Positions 42,903-53,888 of a DNA stretch of 64,000 nucleotides are shown one piece after another. The stretch is from Arion vulgaris (lineage: Eukaryota; Mollusca; Gastropoda; Stylommatophora; Arionidae), in contig CM036758.1 of assembly GCA_020796225.1 (NCBI GenBank), positions 71,796,366 to 71,860,365 on the forward strand, read 5' to 3'. The notes under the pieces were generated by a model. It saw only the letters and a list, made by a program, of their open reading frames with translations. It searched no databases and was not told the origin of the DNA. The position numbers and the translations under genes were made by a program. The first letter of the stretch is position 1. Every line of letters begins with the position of its first letter.

Positions 42903-44052
42903 CAGATTCGTTTCCGTGGGATTTACCTCAACGTTCAGAAAGCAATGGCAAACTACTGAACGTATAAACGTATAAGTGGTGCCTAGAAGTTCAAGGACTC
43001 GTTTACTGTGGTTGACACTACGTCCTGTAAAGGATATTATAATAATAATTTCTCTCGTACCGTTATACGTTACATAGAGCCTGCAAGTAATTTATCCATA
43101 CCGCTCTATCCTGGGCAACTCGCTCAATCTCATCCATGGAACTGAGACCGATACCTTTTGCCTCTCTCAGTAAAGTTCGCTTCAGGGTCTCCTTAGGTCG
43201 ACCTCTCTTTCTTGAACCCTTTGCATCCCACTTCAATACCTGCTTTGATATTCTTTGATCATTTCTCCTCAAGGTGTGCCCAACATATCTCCATCTTCTC
43301 TTTCTTATAACAGTTGTCACTAGTGGTTGACCAGACATGTCTCTGATTTCATCACTTCTCCTGAATTCGTTCCATTTTATATTCATTATTTTTCGCAGAC
43401 ATCTATTTTCAAATGCATTCAACTTGCTTTCTATATCTTTAGTCATTTTCCAACTCTCGCTAGCATATGTTAGGATTGATACAACATTTGAATTGAAAAT
43501 TCGTAATTTAGTTTTAATACTATATAACTTGCAGTTCCATATTTTATTTACACTTTTAAAAGTTGATGTTGCTTTACCAATTCGTATCATAATTTCTTTT
43601 TAACATTTCCTGTACAATCAAAATTGCTACCTAAATAGGTGATCTGCTCTGTTATTTTTATCATTTTAGATTCCAGTGTGATATCTGCATTACTTGCCTT
43701 AGGTGTCTTCATTATATTTGTTTTTCATAGCTTATCTGCAGTCCAACTTTTGATGCTATAGATGACAAGTTGTCTGTTTTTCTTTGCATATCTTGGTTGT
43801 TTCTACTTAACAAGGCAATATCATCTGCAAAATCCAAATCTTCTAGTTGACTATTTTCTACCCAATCGATGCCAGTTTCGCCCCTGCAACATTTTCGCAT
43901 CACCAGTCAATGGCCACTCTAAACAATAGCGGAGATAGAATACAGCCTTGTTTTACTCCCGTTTCAACCAAAAACCAGTCGCTGTGTCCACCATCAGTGC
44001 GAACTGCACACTGTGAACCGTGTAAAGGATATGCCAAGATTTTAATTCATAC
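42903..44052 (+). mobile_element. SINE-C 3' part interrupted by LINE-7
   Basis: 42903-43037 covers the body and 44021-44052 the terminal atgccaagattttaattca. The 5' half is absent. Confidence 0.82.
43038..44020 (-). pseudogene. LINE-7 5'-truncated copy with reverse transcriptase remnant
   Basis: Minus-strand reading gives the RT block VETGVKQGCILSPLLF (about 43900-43990), then LDFADDIALLSRNNQDMQRK with the catalytic F-A-D-D motif (43710-43860). After a frameshift come YASESWKMTKDIESKLNAFE, RKRRWRYVGHTLRRNDQRIS and GSRKRGRPKETLKRTL. It thus covers the last palm motifs of the RT and the ORF2 end. It would act in target-primed reverse transcription if whole, but the N-terminal endonuclease and fingers are missing and the frame is broken. 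The 3' tail is (TAA)n-like. Flanked by an exact 12-bp duplication, tgtaaaggatat, at 43026-43037 and 44021-44032. Confidence 0.88.
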
Positions 44053-44514
44053 CACCAGGGTAACCCATCGGCCATGGAACGCAAATTCAAGCTCCCATCC
44101 CTACGCTTAAGGGCAAGAGTGGAAGCCCAATTCCATCATCCACCTGGGGAAATACAATAGACAATAGAAAAGAGGATTCTACCGACCTTACAAACAAACA
44201 CAGTTGGTGTTCTCATGCAAACAGGAACCAATAAGAACAGACGCGATACGGAAATCGTAAACAAACGCAAACAGGGAAACCATGTTTACCTAACAAGGGA
44301 AATAACTCAGGAGACATGTATCGCTTCGTATGTACTACCAGTGGATATGAATAGAATACGCCCCATCTCTCGACAGAGAATGTTAACCAGTACAACACAA
44401 AGGAAAAACAGAGAATAGAAATGATGAATTAATACGTTAAACAACAACAGTTGAATGATGTTAACACCATAACATATCAAGAATGCATTGACAATGATGT
44501 TTGATAGAAGTGTT

Positions 44515-44668
44515 TATGTATGTATGTATGCATGTATGTATGTATGTATGTATGTATGTATGTATGTATGTATGTATGTATGTATGTATGTATGTATGTA
44601 TGTATGTATGTATGTATGTATGTATGTATGTATGTATGTATGTATGTATGTATGTATGTATGTATGTA
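44515..44668. repeat. (TATG)n microsatellite
   Basis: About 38 units of a tetranucleotide with one CATG unit near the start, followed by a TA stretch to 44700. Confidence 0.97.
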
Positions 44669-44708
44669 TATACGCACATATATATATATATGTATATATA
44701 AATATCAT

Positions 44709-45010
44709 AACAAATGAGTTTATGAAAAGAACAGACTGTGCATCCTTGGAGACCATCATTAAGAGACGAAGATGGAGGTGGTTTGGACATGTATGTCGTA
44801 TGCCAGTGTGGGGGGTTGGCTAGGACAGCTCTCAGATGGGCAGCGGATTGAAAGAAAGGCCTGAACATCCAAATGGCACATACAGAAGAACGGTGGAGAG
44901 AGAGGTGAAGGAGTGTGGCCATTACGTGGGAGACGGTTAGTAGAAAGACAGCAGAATGGCAACAGTGGAAGTCTCTTGTGGAAGCTTTATATGTCAATCG
45001 GTACACGAAG
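44709..45010 (+). mobile_element. LINE ORF2 C-terminal fragment
   Basis: Plus frame reads NEFMKRTDCASLETIIKRRR then WRWFGHVCRMPVWG, the conserved R-x-R-W-x-G-H-V-x-R-M block, followed by frames broken by stops. Confidence 0.7.
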
Positions 45011-45154
45011 AGGAAATAGATATTTGTATATACGCCCTAGGAAATTGAACGAGTTGTACAAGATAGAGTGGTATGGAGAAATTGTTTGTAGGCCCTATGT
45101 AACGTATAACGGTACGAAAAGAGTTATTATTATATAAACGTGCGTTCGTGCGCT

Positions 45155-45572
45155 TGTAGGCAACATGTAATTACATGTGTAGACAACATGTCATCAGATG
45201 TGTAGACATCATATCATTAGATGTGTAGACAACATGTCATCAGATGTGTAGACATCATGTCATCAGATGTGTAGACACATGTCATCAGATGTGTAGGCAA
45301 CATATCATTAGATGTGTAGACATGACGTCATCAGATGTGTAGACATGACGTCATCAGATTTGTAGACATGACGTCATCAGATTTGTAGACAAGACGTAAT
45401 CAGATGTGTAGACCTGACATCATCAGGTTGGTAGACAAGACGTCATCAGGTGTGTAGACAAGACATCAGATGTGTACACACGACGTCATCAGATGTGTAG
45501 ACAAGACGTCATAAGATGTGTAGACAAGACATCAGATGTGTACACACGACGTCATCAGATGTGTAGACAAGA
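45155..45572. repeat. 22-24 bp tandem array with TGACGTCA palindromes
   Basis: Units resemble gtgtagacatgacgtcatca plus gat. About 18 units with variation. Several keep the palindrome tgacgtca. Confidence 0.9.
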
Positions 45573-45581
45573 CGTTATACT

Positions 45582-45845
45582 TCTCCTTCTTCTTCTTTTC
45601 CGAACACTGGATATCGACCACTTGCTAATCATTCTATGTGATTTGTGTGTGATCTGAGCATAAGAGCGACTGTACGTTGTGCAAGTTATGCGCCTACAAG
45701 TAGGCCAGCACATCCGATTTCTGTGAAGTTTTTATTTACTGGGTAGCTTCCTAGGTCCTACATCAGTCACCTCTTACGACATGTCGTGTAGGTTCCAGTG
45801 TTACTATTATTTCCTTTCCTTGCGGGACCCGGCACCACACGTGCG
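45582..45845 (-). mobile_element. SINE-A copy
   Basis: Full-length minus copy, tail cttcttcttttccgaac on the left, head ggacccggcaccacacg on the right. Confidence 0.82.
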
Positions 45846-46195
45846 CAGACGTAATACTAGTACTACAATATTTCAACAAATACAGAGCTTACCCCCGACC
45901 AACATCACTGAACACCACCCCCACAAATGGACGGGACAGATAATCCTAATTACTTCAATTCACATATCCATGGCCACGGTGGCAGAGGAAGCCACCACTC
46001 TCCATCACTCTTCGCCTCCAGGAATGTTTTCTCCGCACGTGATGGATGGACTGACTGCTTGTGTTAGATTATACAGGAGGAAGAGGAAGCGTTCAATGCC
46101 TGCAGGCGCTAACTCACTCTTGGAAAACTCACTCTAGGAGACTACTCAGTTGTTATTCCATTTCACATGTTGTTCTTTCTTGTATTTCTGTCTTC

Positions 46196-46302
46196 ATCTG
46201 ATCAATATTATCACTCTTCCAACTTTTCTCCACTCTTCCAACTTTTCTTCACTCTTCCAACTTTTCTTCACTCTTCCAACTTTTCTTCACTCTTCTTGCT
46301 TT
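46196..46302. repeat. 19-bp tandem repeat, about 5 units
   Basis: Unit cttccaacttttcttcact. Confidence 0.9.
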
Positions 46303-46326
46303 TCTCGACATGTATTTCTTCGTCTT

Positions 46327-46612
46327 TTCTTCTTCTTCCAACGCTCCATATCGACCACTTGTTAACCACTCTTTGTGGTTTGTATGTGATCTGAGTCTGA
46401 GAGCGATTGTATGCCAGTTATGCGTCTGAGAGCGATTGTATGCCAGTTATGCAACTACAAGTAGACCAGCACATCCGATTCCTACGACGCCTTTTATTTA
46501 CTAGGGTAGCTTCCCTAGGTCACTACCTCAATCGCCTCCTACGACATGCCTTGCAGGTCGCAGTGGTACTATTCTTTGCTCCCCATACGAACCCCATCAA
46601 CACACGGGTGCG
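46327..46612 (-). mobile_element. SINE-A copy with a 29-bp internal duplication
   Basis: Full-length minus copy in which gagagcgattgtatgccagt and its neighbours are doubled in tandem at about 46396-46453. Confidence 0.83.
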
Positions 46613-47165
46613 ACATGTATTTAATACTTATCATCGTGGATCTTCAATTACATCATTACACCGTGAATCTGCTTTTGATTACATCATTACACAGTGGTTG
46701 TAACCTGATGTTGTTAAGTAGCGGATGATGGTTTCCTTCTTCTACCTCTTGGACCTGAGAAGGGTGTTTGTTCCGTTACATCGTAGGTTACAAAAAAGGT
46801 TGCCATATATTTGCTTTTCGGCCTGATACATACAGGGTTTCTGGTCATTACGGTATTTGAATGTCCGAGGTTGTTTCTCCTCTGCTCGATTATTCAGACT
46901 GCAGTGATGCAGCCTTTTAAGACAGTCTCCAAATGAAGGTGGGGTATAGTCTTAGTAAGCTCTGGTTCCCTGTCCCTAATTTTCATCATCTTATTCACTG
47001 CATCTTAGGTCCAGGATGATGTTCATGTACGTTTTGGCAACTGATATATTTAGATAGCTGAAAAAGACTCAGCACCAATGAGGGAACCATCTAAGTAACT
47101 AGACTTCGAATCTATCTAGTTATACTGGTTCTTGTTAGTCTGTTCTTCTTTTGTCCTTCTTATTG
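46613..47165. other. unassigned sequence
   Basis: No gene or repeat family recognised; a short direct repeat with gattacatcattaca is near 46640-46690. Confidence 0.4.
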
Positions 47166-47169
47166 TGTT

Positions 47170-47295
47170 TTTCAGTGTTACAAAGAGATTAACAATATAC
47201 AGAAGAGCTGGAGGGAACTGCAGGAGATAGCTAACGATAGGAAAACTTGGCATGCGTTGGCTGAGGGCCTATGCCCCAATCGAGGTTTAAAATAC
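47170..47295 (+). mobile_element. LINE-6 3' fragment
   Basis: Reads EINNIQKSWRELQEIANDRK and TWHALAEGLCPNRG, matching 9.45-9.58 kb. Ends in a short GA run. Confidence 0.72.
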
Positions 47296-47297
47296 GG

Positions 47298-47425
47298 CAT
47301 GAGAGAGAGAAATGTCCTCTCGTCCTTAGGGAATTCAGAATATCAGTGTGGTCTATTACTTGCGCGCTTTTTAAGGCAGTCATACCTGTAAGTCTTTTAA
47401 TATGATTTTGAAAAGATTTCATCAG
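47298..47425 (-). mobile_element. LINE-1 fragment
   Basis: Minus reading LTGMTALKSAQVIDHTDILN then SLRTRGH aligns with 4.5-4.6 kb. Confidence 0.65.
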
Positions 47426-47631
47426 ACTTTAGTAGAATAGACCAGGTCATTATATTTCACCTGCGTAATTGACACCGTAGACTCAACAGACACTTACATA
47501 CACTATAAATAAGTCAAACAACTCTCTGGCAGTGCCAACAGACGGAACAGACACCGCAGCATATCCTCCAAGGGTACCGTATTCTGGGTGAGCAAAGAAC
47601 AGTTTGTGGTCCAACCCAGTCAACATAAAAA

Positions 47632-47889
47632 GCCGCCTGAGTGATTACCGGGGCACACATTTGGGGTGTAAAGAATAGAACCACTGTTACCTGCCACTCA
47701 TGTCGTAAGAGTGACTTAGAAGGTTTGGCTGAAATCGGATGCATGTGTCCTAAACGTGTAGAAGTCTATGCGTTTAGGGTCCTACCAAACCAATGTACAA
47801 CGTATACACGTTCTTGGCACAGATCAAACATATCACAAAGAGTGATTAAAATTGGTCGTAAAGAATGAACGCAAAGAAGAAGAAGAACA
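47632..47889 (+). mobile_element. SINE-B copy
   Basis: Full-length plus copy: cgcctgagtgattaccgggg to aatgaacgcaaagaagaaga. Confidence 0.87.
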
Positions 47890-47893
47890 TGAA

Positions 47894-47978
47894 AAACGTT
47901 GGGGAAGCCTGGCAGGCCTTAAGTTGACTGTCCAGTTTCTGGTCCAGAGTGGATTAAGCGCATGATCAAAGATATTCT
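47894..47978 (+). repeat. single diverged unit of the 81-bp repeat
   Basis: aggccttaagttgactgtcc, then ggtccagagtggattaagcg, match the unit of the array at 6.8-7.2 kb. Confidence 0.6.
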
Positions 47979-48002
47979 TCTTCGTCTTTTTCAATCTTTT
48001 CT

Positions 48003-48229
48003 TAGGCTGAAAAGCCGCTGCCTGAGCAAAATTCACTAAAAAATTAAAACAATATTCCTGCAAACATTTTCACCATTTTTAAAATTACATCGGGGAACAT
48101 ACCCGGTGATACGGAGTACGTGCACTGTCGCTGATTTATTTCTGTGTAAGAAAGAGGTCGAAGTACACGTAATTATTCACTGAAGTGCAATACTGATGTT
48201 CTTATCAATCAATCAATCAATCAATCAAG
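48003..48229 (+). mobile_element. SINE-H copy, 5' truncated
   Basis: From ggctgaaaagccgctgcctg to an (ATCA)n tail. Confidence 0.82.
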
Positions 48230-48655
48230 TGGTGTATGTGGCGTAGAGGCTAGGTGCTCGTCTCTCGTGGTAAAGGTACCAGGTTCTCTCCCTCGTGGAG
48301 TCATCTGGATATTTTCCCACAGATACCTGATCTCAGTGTATGTGAGATCGAGTTCCTAGTCCTATCGGAGACGGACGATAAAACGTAAGTCCCGTGTTTA
48401 ATTTCAGCACGTAAAAGAACCCTTGGCGGTTAACAAAATTAGGAAGAGTAGGCTGGAAAGCCGCTGCCTGGGCATAATTCATTAGAGAAGATTACAAATA
48501 AAATTACTACAAAAATATCTTCAAAATTACATCGGGGATCCTCGCCGGTGTTAGGGAGTTTGTGCACTGTAACTGAGATCTTCCTGTCTAAGAAAACGAT
48601 CGGAGCATATATGGCTGCTCATCAAATTACTCAATTAATCAATCAATCAATCAAA
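48230..48655 (+). mobile_element. SINE-H copy, full length
   Basis: Head with A box tggcgtagagg and B-box-like ggttctctccc 45 bases later, full body, and (ATCA)n tail. It directly follows another SINE-H in the same orientation. Confidence 0.88.
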
Positions 48656-49055
48656 CGATAATGAATCTCCATAATCTGTAAAATTAAACAGCCTGACAGC
48701 ACGTTCGATTAGAATTTAACAGCCAATATAATGATAGATGCCTTGTTTAGCCTGCGACATTTTTTGAAGGCGTCAATGTTAATACATGATGAAAGACATG
48801 CGCACGTGACTGGTGCGCCAGCGTCCACATATATCCATCACTCACACCCAGTGCACACTGAATAGCGAAACACGAGAGATCTCTCGGCAGTGAGAAAGAG
48901 AAGGCTCAGATACAAAATGGAAAAATCAATAGAAAACTAGGAGTTGAAAGTGCACGGTGGTGGACAGCCAGACTGTTACAGGTTTCTGGGATGATGTTAT
49001 ATACAAATCTGGGAGAAATGGTGCAGGATGGTTTGATCGTTACAGTTGTGAGCGT
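48656..49055. other. unassigned sequence
   Basis: No feature recognised. Confidence 0.4.
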
Positions 49056-49059
49056 CTTA

Positions 49060-49485
49060 GAAACATCATCATCGTTATGAGTAGTGCCAGCTGCAGCAAC
49101 AAGGACATCATTATTAACATCATTAATATCGTCAACAGCAGCAGCAGTGACATCAGTAACAGCAACGTAGTCAGCATATTAATCATCCTCACCACCATTA
49201 GAATCATCTTCAACATAATGTCCAACATTAAAGTCATCATCATCAACATTACCACCATTAGAATCATCATCATTACTATCATTATAATCATCATTATCAC
49301 CATCATTAGAATCATCATAATCATCATTAGAATCATCATAATCATCAGCATTATTACTACCATCTAAATCATCATCATTAGAATCATCATCATCATCAAC
49401 ATCATCCCCTCTATTATAATCATCATTATCAACATTAGATTTATCATTATCATCCCCATGATTATCACAAAATTCACTACCATCA
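49060..49485. repeat. ATC/ATT-rich simple-sequence region
   Basis: Irregular mixture of atcatc, attatt and agaatc triplets. The Asp-rich, Met-rich and Ile-rich frames are artefacts. Confidence 0.9.
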
Positions 49486-49685
49486 ATCAATCACAAACAT
49501 CATCCTACAGATATACAACATATACTACATACACACGCACAGACACACGCACATACACACATGTAGTTTATACATTACAAACAATTCTGCCCACTTGTGT
49601 ATTTTTATTTGGGAAATTTGCGCCAAAATGTGGCCCATCCATCAACATCTCTATCTAGATTCCTTAATGAAAGATCTCTCAAGAT

Positions 49686-50146
49686 CAGCGTTTCCCAAAG
49701 TGGGAGGTATCGTCTCCAGTGGGGGCTGAAGCGTTCTAGGGGGGGGCGACAGTGGGTAAAGAAGAATTTGGGGGGAGGGGTGTTCAGGTGATTAGGGGTC
49801 GGTGGCTCATTAAAGAAGAAATTAATAATAACTATTTTTAAATAAATTATTGTCGTGATTTTGCGATTGAATAATCACTTAAAATTTGAATTCTGTATTT
49901 AAATTCATCTTATGGCTCATCTTACACGATCCATTTTTTCATCAATTTTCTATTTCATGTATATAATCATTTGAAAATTGACCATGTATGACAGAAATAT
50001 ATATCAATTTTCTATGTTAAAGAAAAAATAGAGCATGTATATATGTGTGTGTGGGGGCGTTGGCAAACTGTTATAATGTGGAGGGGCGTTTCAAAGTTTA
50101 TGTCGTGCAAAGTGGGCGGTGGGCCGAATAAGTTTGGGAATCTATG
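49686..50146 (+). mobile_element. hAT-G MITE copy
   Basis: Left end cagcgtttcccaaagtggg, right end the inverse of catagattcccaaac. The flanking octamers ctcaagat and ttctagaa agree weakly (five of eight). Confidence 0.78.
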
Positions 50147-50154
50147 TTCTAGAA

Positions 50155-50690
50155 ATACCCCCGCCCTTACGCAACTCATACAGTAAATAGAGTGCCTGGC
50201 AGGAAATATGTCATCTCTCTGGAAGAAGCTTCCACGTTTTAATATCAATTTCTTCTTCATTTCGTTATAAGAGACATTTCAACAGAGCGGGCATTAGTCT
50301 CAGAACTCAACGTGCAAGGGTATCCTACGCATGTAAATAAACATCAAATGTATAGACATGCGTGTTGTTTGATGTTTAAATTATCTTTATCTTAAACCAT
50401 TTTCTATTCTTATTTCGCTAGCAGAATTTTATGGTGGTGACTCTGATAGTCGACGCAGTCATTTCTAGGTTTCCAACATTGCCGTATTTGTTTTGGTGCA
50501 CAGCACCTTTATCTAAAACAAAAAGAACTCAGTACTGTCCGTATTTAGGGCGGTGTAGGACAGGCAGGGTGGTGGATGCATGAGTTTATGGAATTTAATG
50601 GCCACATGGCTAGTGCAGTCACGGTGCAACTGTAAAGGTTAGGATTTTTTCCTTTATTCTCTGTTTTTCAAAATGCAATTGTGTACCAAA
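50155..50690. other. unassigned sequence
   Basis: No gene or repeat family recognised. Confidence 0.4.
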
Positions 50691-50693
50691 CGA

Positions 50694-50766
50694 CACGTCC
50701 GGGTTTAAACCCAGGACCATCAATAAGCAAGGTAAACGTCTTGGCCACTTTAACCACAGAGGTCTA
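50694..50766 (-). mobile_element. tRNA-like SINE head
   Basis: On minus: ctctgtggttaaagtggcc around the A box and gggtttaaacccgg at the B box. Possibly SINE-J related; no body follows. Confidence 0.45.
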
Positions 50767-50831
50767 TGGAATTTATTAACAAGAGGCCCCCATGCTTCTT
50801 ATAACATACGGTCTCACAAAGTCTATATCAG

Positions 50832-51045
50832 GTACATCACAGTGTTATGTTACAGTACATCACGGTGCTGTCACGGTACATCACGGTGCTATGTTCAGGC
50901 ATATCACGGTGCTATGTCCCAGTACATCACGGCGCTATGTTCCGGTACATCACATTGCTATGTCACAGTACATCACGGTGCTATATCACGGTACATCACG
51001 GTGCTATGCCACGGTACATCACAGGACTATGCCACAGTACATCGC
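50832..51045. repeat. about 22-bp tandem array
   Basis: Unit near gtacatcacggtgctatgtc. About nine units with substitutions. Confidence 0.9.
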
Positions 51046-51049
51046 CCCA

Positions 51050-51548
51050 ACAACTAACTAAGCCAGCGCCACAACTATTTGACTATGTATTATTAATTAT
51101 GCCAGTGCTCCAACTGCTAACTATACCAGCGCCCTACCTATTAATTATGCCATCACCCCAACTATTTGACTATGCTAGCGCCTCAACTATTTGACTACAC
51201 CAGCGCCCCAACACCTAACTAGTCCAGCGCCCCAACTATTAACTATTCCAGCGCCCCAACTACTAACTAGTGCAGCACCCCAACTATTAACTATGCAAGT
51301 GCCCCAACTACTAACTATGCAAGCGCCCCAGCTATTAACTATGCCAGCACCCCAGCTATTAACTATGCCAGCACCCCAGCTATTAACTAGTCCAGCGCCC
51401 CAACTATTAACTATGCAAGCGCCCCAACTATTAACTATACCAGCGCTCCAGCTATTAACTATGCCAGCACCCCAGCTATTAATAACTATGCCAGCACCCC
51501 AGCTATTAACTATGCCAGCGCCCCAACTATTAACTACACCAGCACTCA
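51050..51548. repeat. 24-bp tandem array
   Basis: Unit close to ccagcgccccaactattaac plus tatg. About twenty units. Confidence 0.92.
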
Positions 51549-51876
51549 GTAACCTCTCCTTAAACGTGCGTGCAACATATCTTGATTACGTCTAAAGTCG
51601 CCAGTTGGTGATGAAACTACAGTAACATCCTGGCATCCTCGCGCACGTAAACACACACGTCACATTAATTACATTGTAGAAATTGAAAACACAGTTACAG
51701 AAACAAAGGCTCAAGTAATCTATCCTTCCTTAATCTAGTTTAATCATATAGATTAGTTGTGTTCTGTGGTATCTCTCAATTTGAGCATATTTTTCACGTC
51801 TCTCGGGGGCGGCTCCAATTTGGCGTGAAGTTAAATGTGGTAGGCGATTTGAGTGGAAATATATTTGTGGAGGGGA

Positions 51877-52695
51877 GAGAGAGTGAGAGTTGGAGAGAGT
51901 GAGTGAGAGTTGGAGAGAGTGCGTGAGAGTTGGAGAGAGTGAGTGAGAGTTGGAGAGAGTGAGTGAGAGTTGGAGAGAGTGCGTGAGAGTTGGAGAGAGT
52001 GAGTGAGAGTTGGAGAGAGTGAGTGAGAGTTGGAGAGAGTGAGTGAGAGTTGGAGAGAGTGAGTGAAAGTTGGAGAGAGTGAGTGAGAGTTTCCGGAGTG
52101 AGAGTGCGTGAGAGTTGGAGAGAGTGAGTGAGAGTTGGAGAGAGTGAGTGAGAGTTGGAGAGAGAGGAGTGAGAGCTGGAGAGAGTGAGTGAAAGTTGGA
52201 GAGAGTGAGTGAGAGTTGAGAGAGTGAGTGAGAGTTGGAGAGAGTGAGTGAGAGTTGGAGAAAGTGAGTGAAAGTTGGAGAGAGTGAGTGAGAGTTGGAG
52301 AGAGTGCGTGAGAGTTGGAGAGAGTGAGTGAGAGTTGGAGAGAGTGAGTGAAAGTTGGAGAGAGTGAGTGAGAGTTGGAGAGAGTGAGTGAGAGTTGAAG
52401 AGAGTGAGTGAGAGCTGGAGAGAGTGAGTGAAAGTTGGAGAGAGTGAGTGAGAGTTGGAGAGAGTGAGTGAGAGTTGGAGAGAGTGAGTGAAAGTTGGAG
52501 AGAGTGAGTGAGAGTTGGAGAGAGGTGAGAGTTGGAGAGAGTGAGTGAGAGTTGGAGAGAGTGAGTGAAAGTTGGAGAGAGTGAGTGAGAGTTGAGAGAG
52601 TGAGTGAGAGTTGAGAGAGTGAGTGAGAGCTGAGAGAGTGAGTGAAATTGAGAGAGTGAGTGAAAGTTGAGAGAGGAGTGAGAGTTGAGAGAGTG
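51877..52695. repeat. 20-bp tandem array, about 41 units
   Basis: Unit gagagttggagagagtgagt with aaagtt and gcgtg variants, decaying at the right. The 351-residue minus frame is an artefact. Confidence 0.95.
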
Positions 52696-52764
52696 CTGAG
52701 AGGACGAGGCAAATGAGAGTATGAGAGATAGTGATATATACAATGTTAGAAAGGATTGGGTATT

Positions 52765-52963
52765 TATGGCCTCGTGGTGAAACAAATTACCTTATGTTCT
52801 GAAGGTCGGTGAGTTCAAACCTGGACTAATATTCGCTTTACGAATGTAGTATTTTTCCAGAGATCATTTTTGATTTTTGCTGGAGCTACGGAGTGTGTGC
52901 TTTGTGCACTATTGTCAGTAGATGGCGTACCATTACTTAGATGAGGGACATATAGGTTGGAGG
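52765..52963 (+). mobile_element. SINE-J copy
   Basis: tRNA-like head with cctcgtggtgaaacaaatta and a B box gagttcaaacc; body with tgctggagctacggagtgtg. Confidence 0.75.
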
Positions 52964-53485
52964 GTGGTTATGGATATTACCAACTGTCCAGAACGGACAA
53001 GGTTATCGTACTTCGCCTCTGGACTGGTCACAACACAATGAGACACCACCTGTACACTAGATTCACGATAGGCACCAACAACCTGTGCGCCTATGTCTTG
53101 ACGAGTATGACAACATAGCATATCTTACAGAACTGCCCTCAGTATGAAATGAAAATCGTGGCGTATCCTGTACAGGACGTAGCCATCAACCACAGCAAAC
53201 GAGTCGTTGATTTTTCTAGGCACCACTTATACGTTCAGTAGTTTGACATTGCTTTCTTAGCGGTGAGGTCTATTTTTACCTTTTGTAAAAATCCCACGGA
53301 AACGAATTTGCTTCCAAACTTATCCACCGTGGGGTTTGAACCAGATACGCTTGTGTTTGTGATCCAGCTCACTAGCGCTTGAGCTACAGACGCCCTCAGT
53401 ATGCAGACCTGATACGAAAGATGTGGCCCACTTACACCAGCGTCCAAGACAAGCTGTATGGCGTGGTAGACGGTGGCCTTAATTA
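52964..53485 (+). mobile_element. LINE-2 fragment interrupted by SINE-C
   Basis: Reads a decayed RLSYFASGLVTTQ block before the SINE and PQYADLIRKMWPTYTSVQDK then LYG after it, matching the H-I-L-Q-D-C-P region of this LINE family. Confidence 0.72.
53147..53391 (-). mobile_element. SINE-C copy nested in LINE-2
   Basis: Full-length minus copy with A box (on minus) tagctcaagcg and B box ggttcaaaccc. Exact 12-bp duplication gccctcagtatg at 53135-53146 and 53392-53403. Confidence 0.92.
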
Positions 53486-53885
53486 TTAATAATTAATATA
53501 TTAATATTTAATACCCCATAAGAAATCGGCCAGCTTGGCTTTCGTCTAGTGCAAATTTGATTGATTTATGTTTTGAACATAGTAGGTTGCTTATTGATAG
53601 GCCTTGGTTGGTGAAAGCCTATGAAGGCAACTTCGGCGATGGAATTTTGATACAGCCAAGCTCCTTAAATTATTTGTGTGATAAGACTCGTTTTTTAACG
53701 CTATGGCGTGCATCCCTAGCAGTTAAAAGAATATTACTTAATTATCTCTTTGTTATTATAATAATGACATCTTTATTATTATCATTATCATCATCATCAT
53801 CCAGTAGCTTGTTCTGGGGCAGAACAATCCAAAGCCAAGAGGTATACTAAATCAAAGAGCAATTGTAAGCCAAAAAGGCATATTT
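53486..53885. other. unassigned A/T-rich sequence
   Basis: No feature recognised apart from an ATT/ATC run at about 53755-53800. The 97-residue plus frame at 53557-53850 shows no domain. Confidence 0.4.
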
Positions 53886-53888
53886 CTT

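Noticed and set aside
49040..49490. Asp-rich or Met-rich proteins
   Set aside because: Produced by an ATC/ATT simple-sequence region; composition is explained by the repeat.
53557..53850. 97-residue plus-strand frame
   Set aside because: No family resemblance, and its end is an ATT/ATC simple run giving a Leu/Ser tail.
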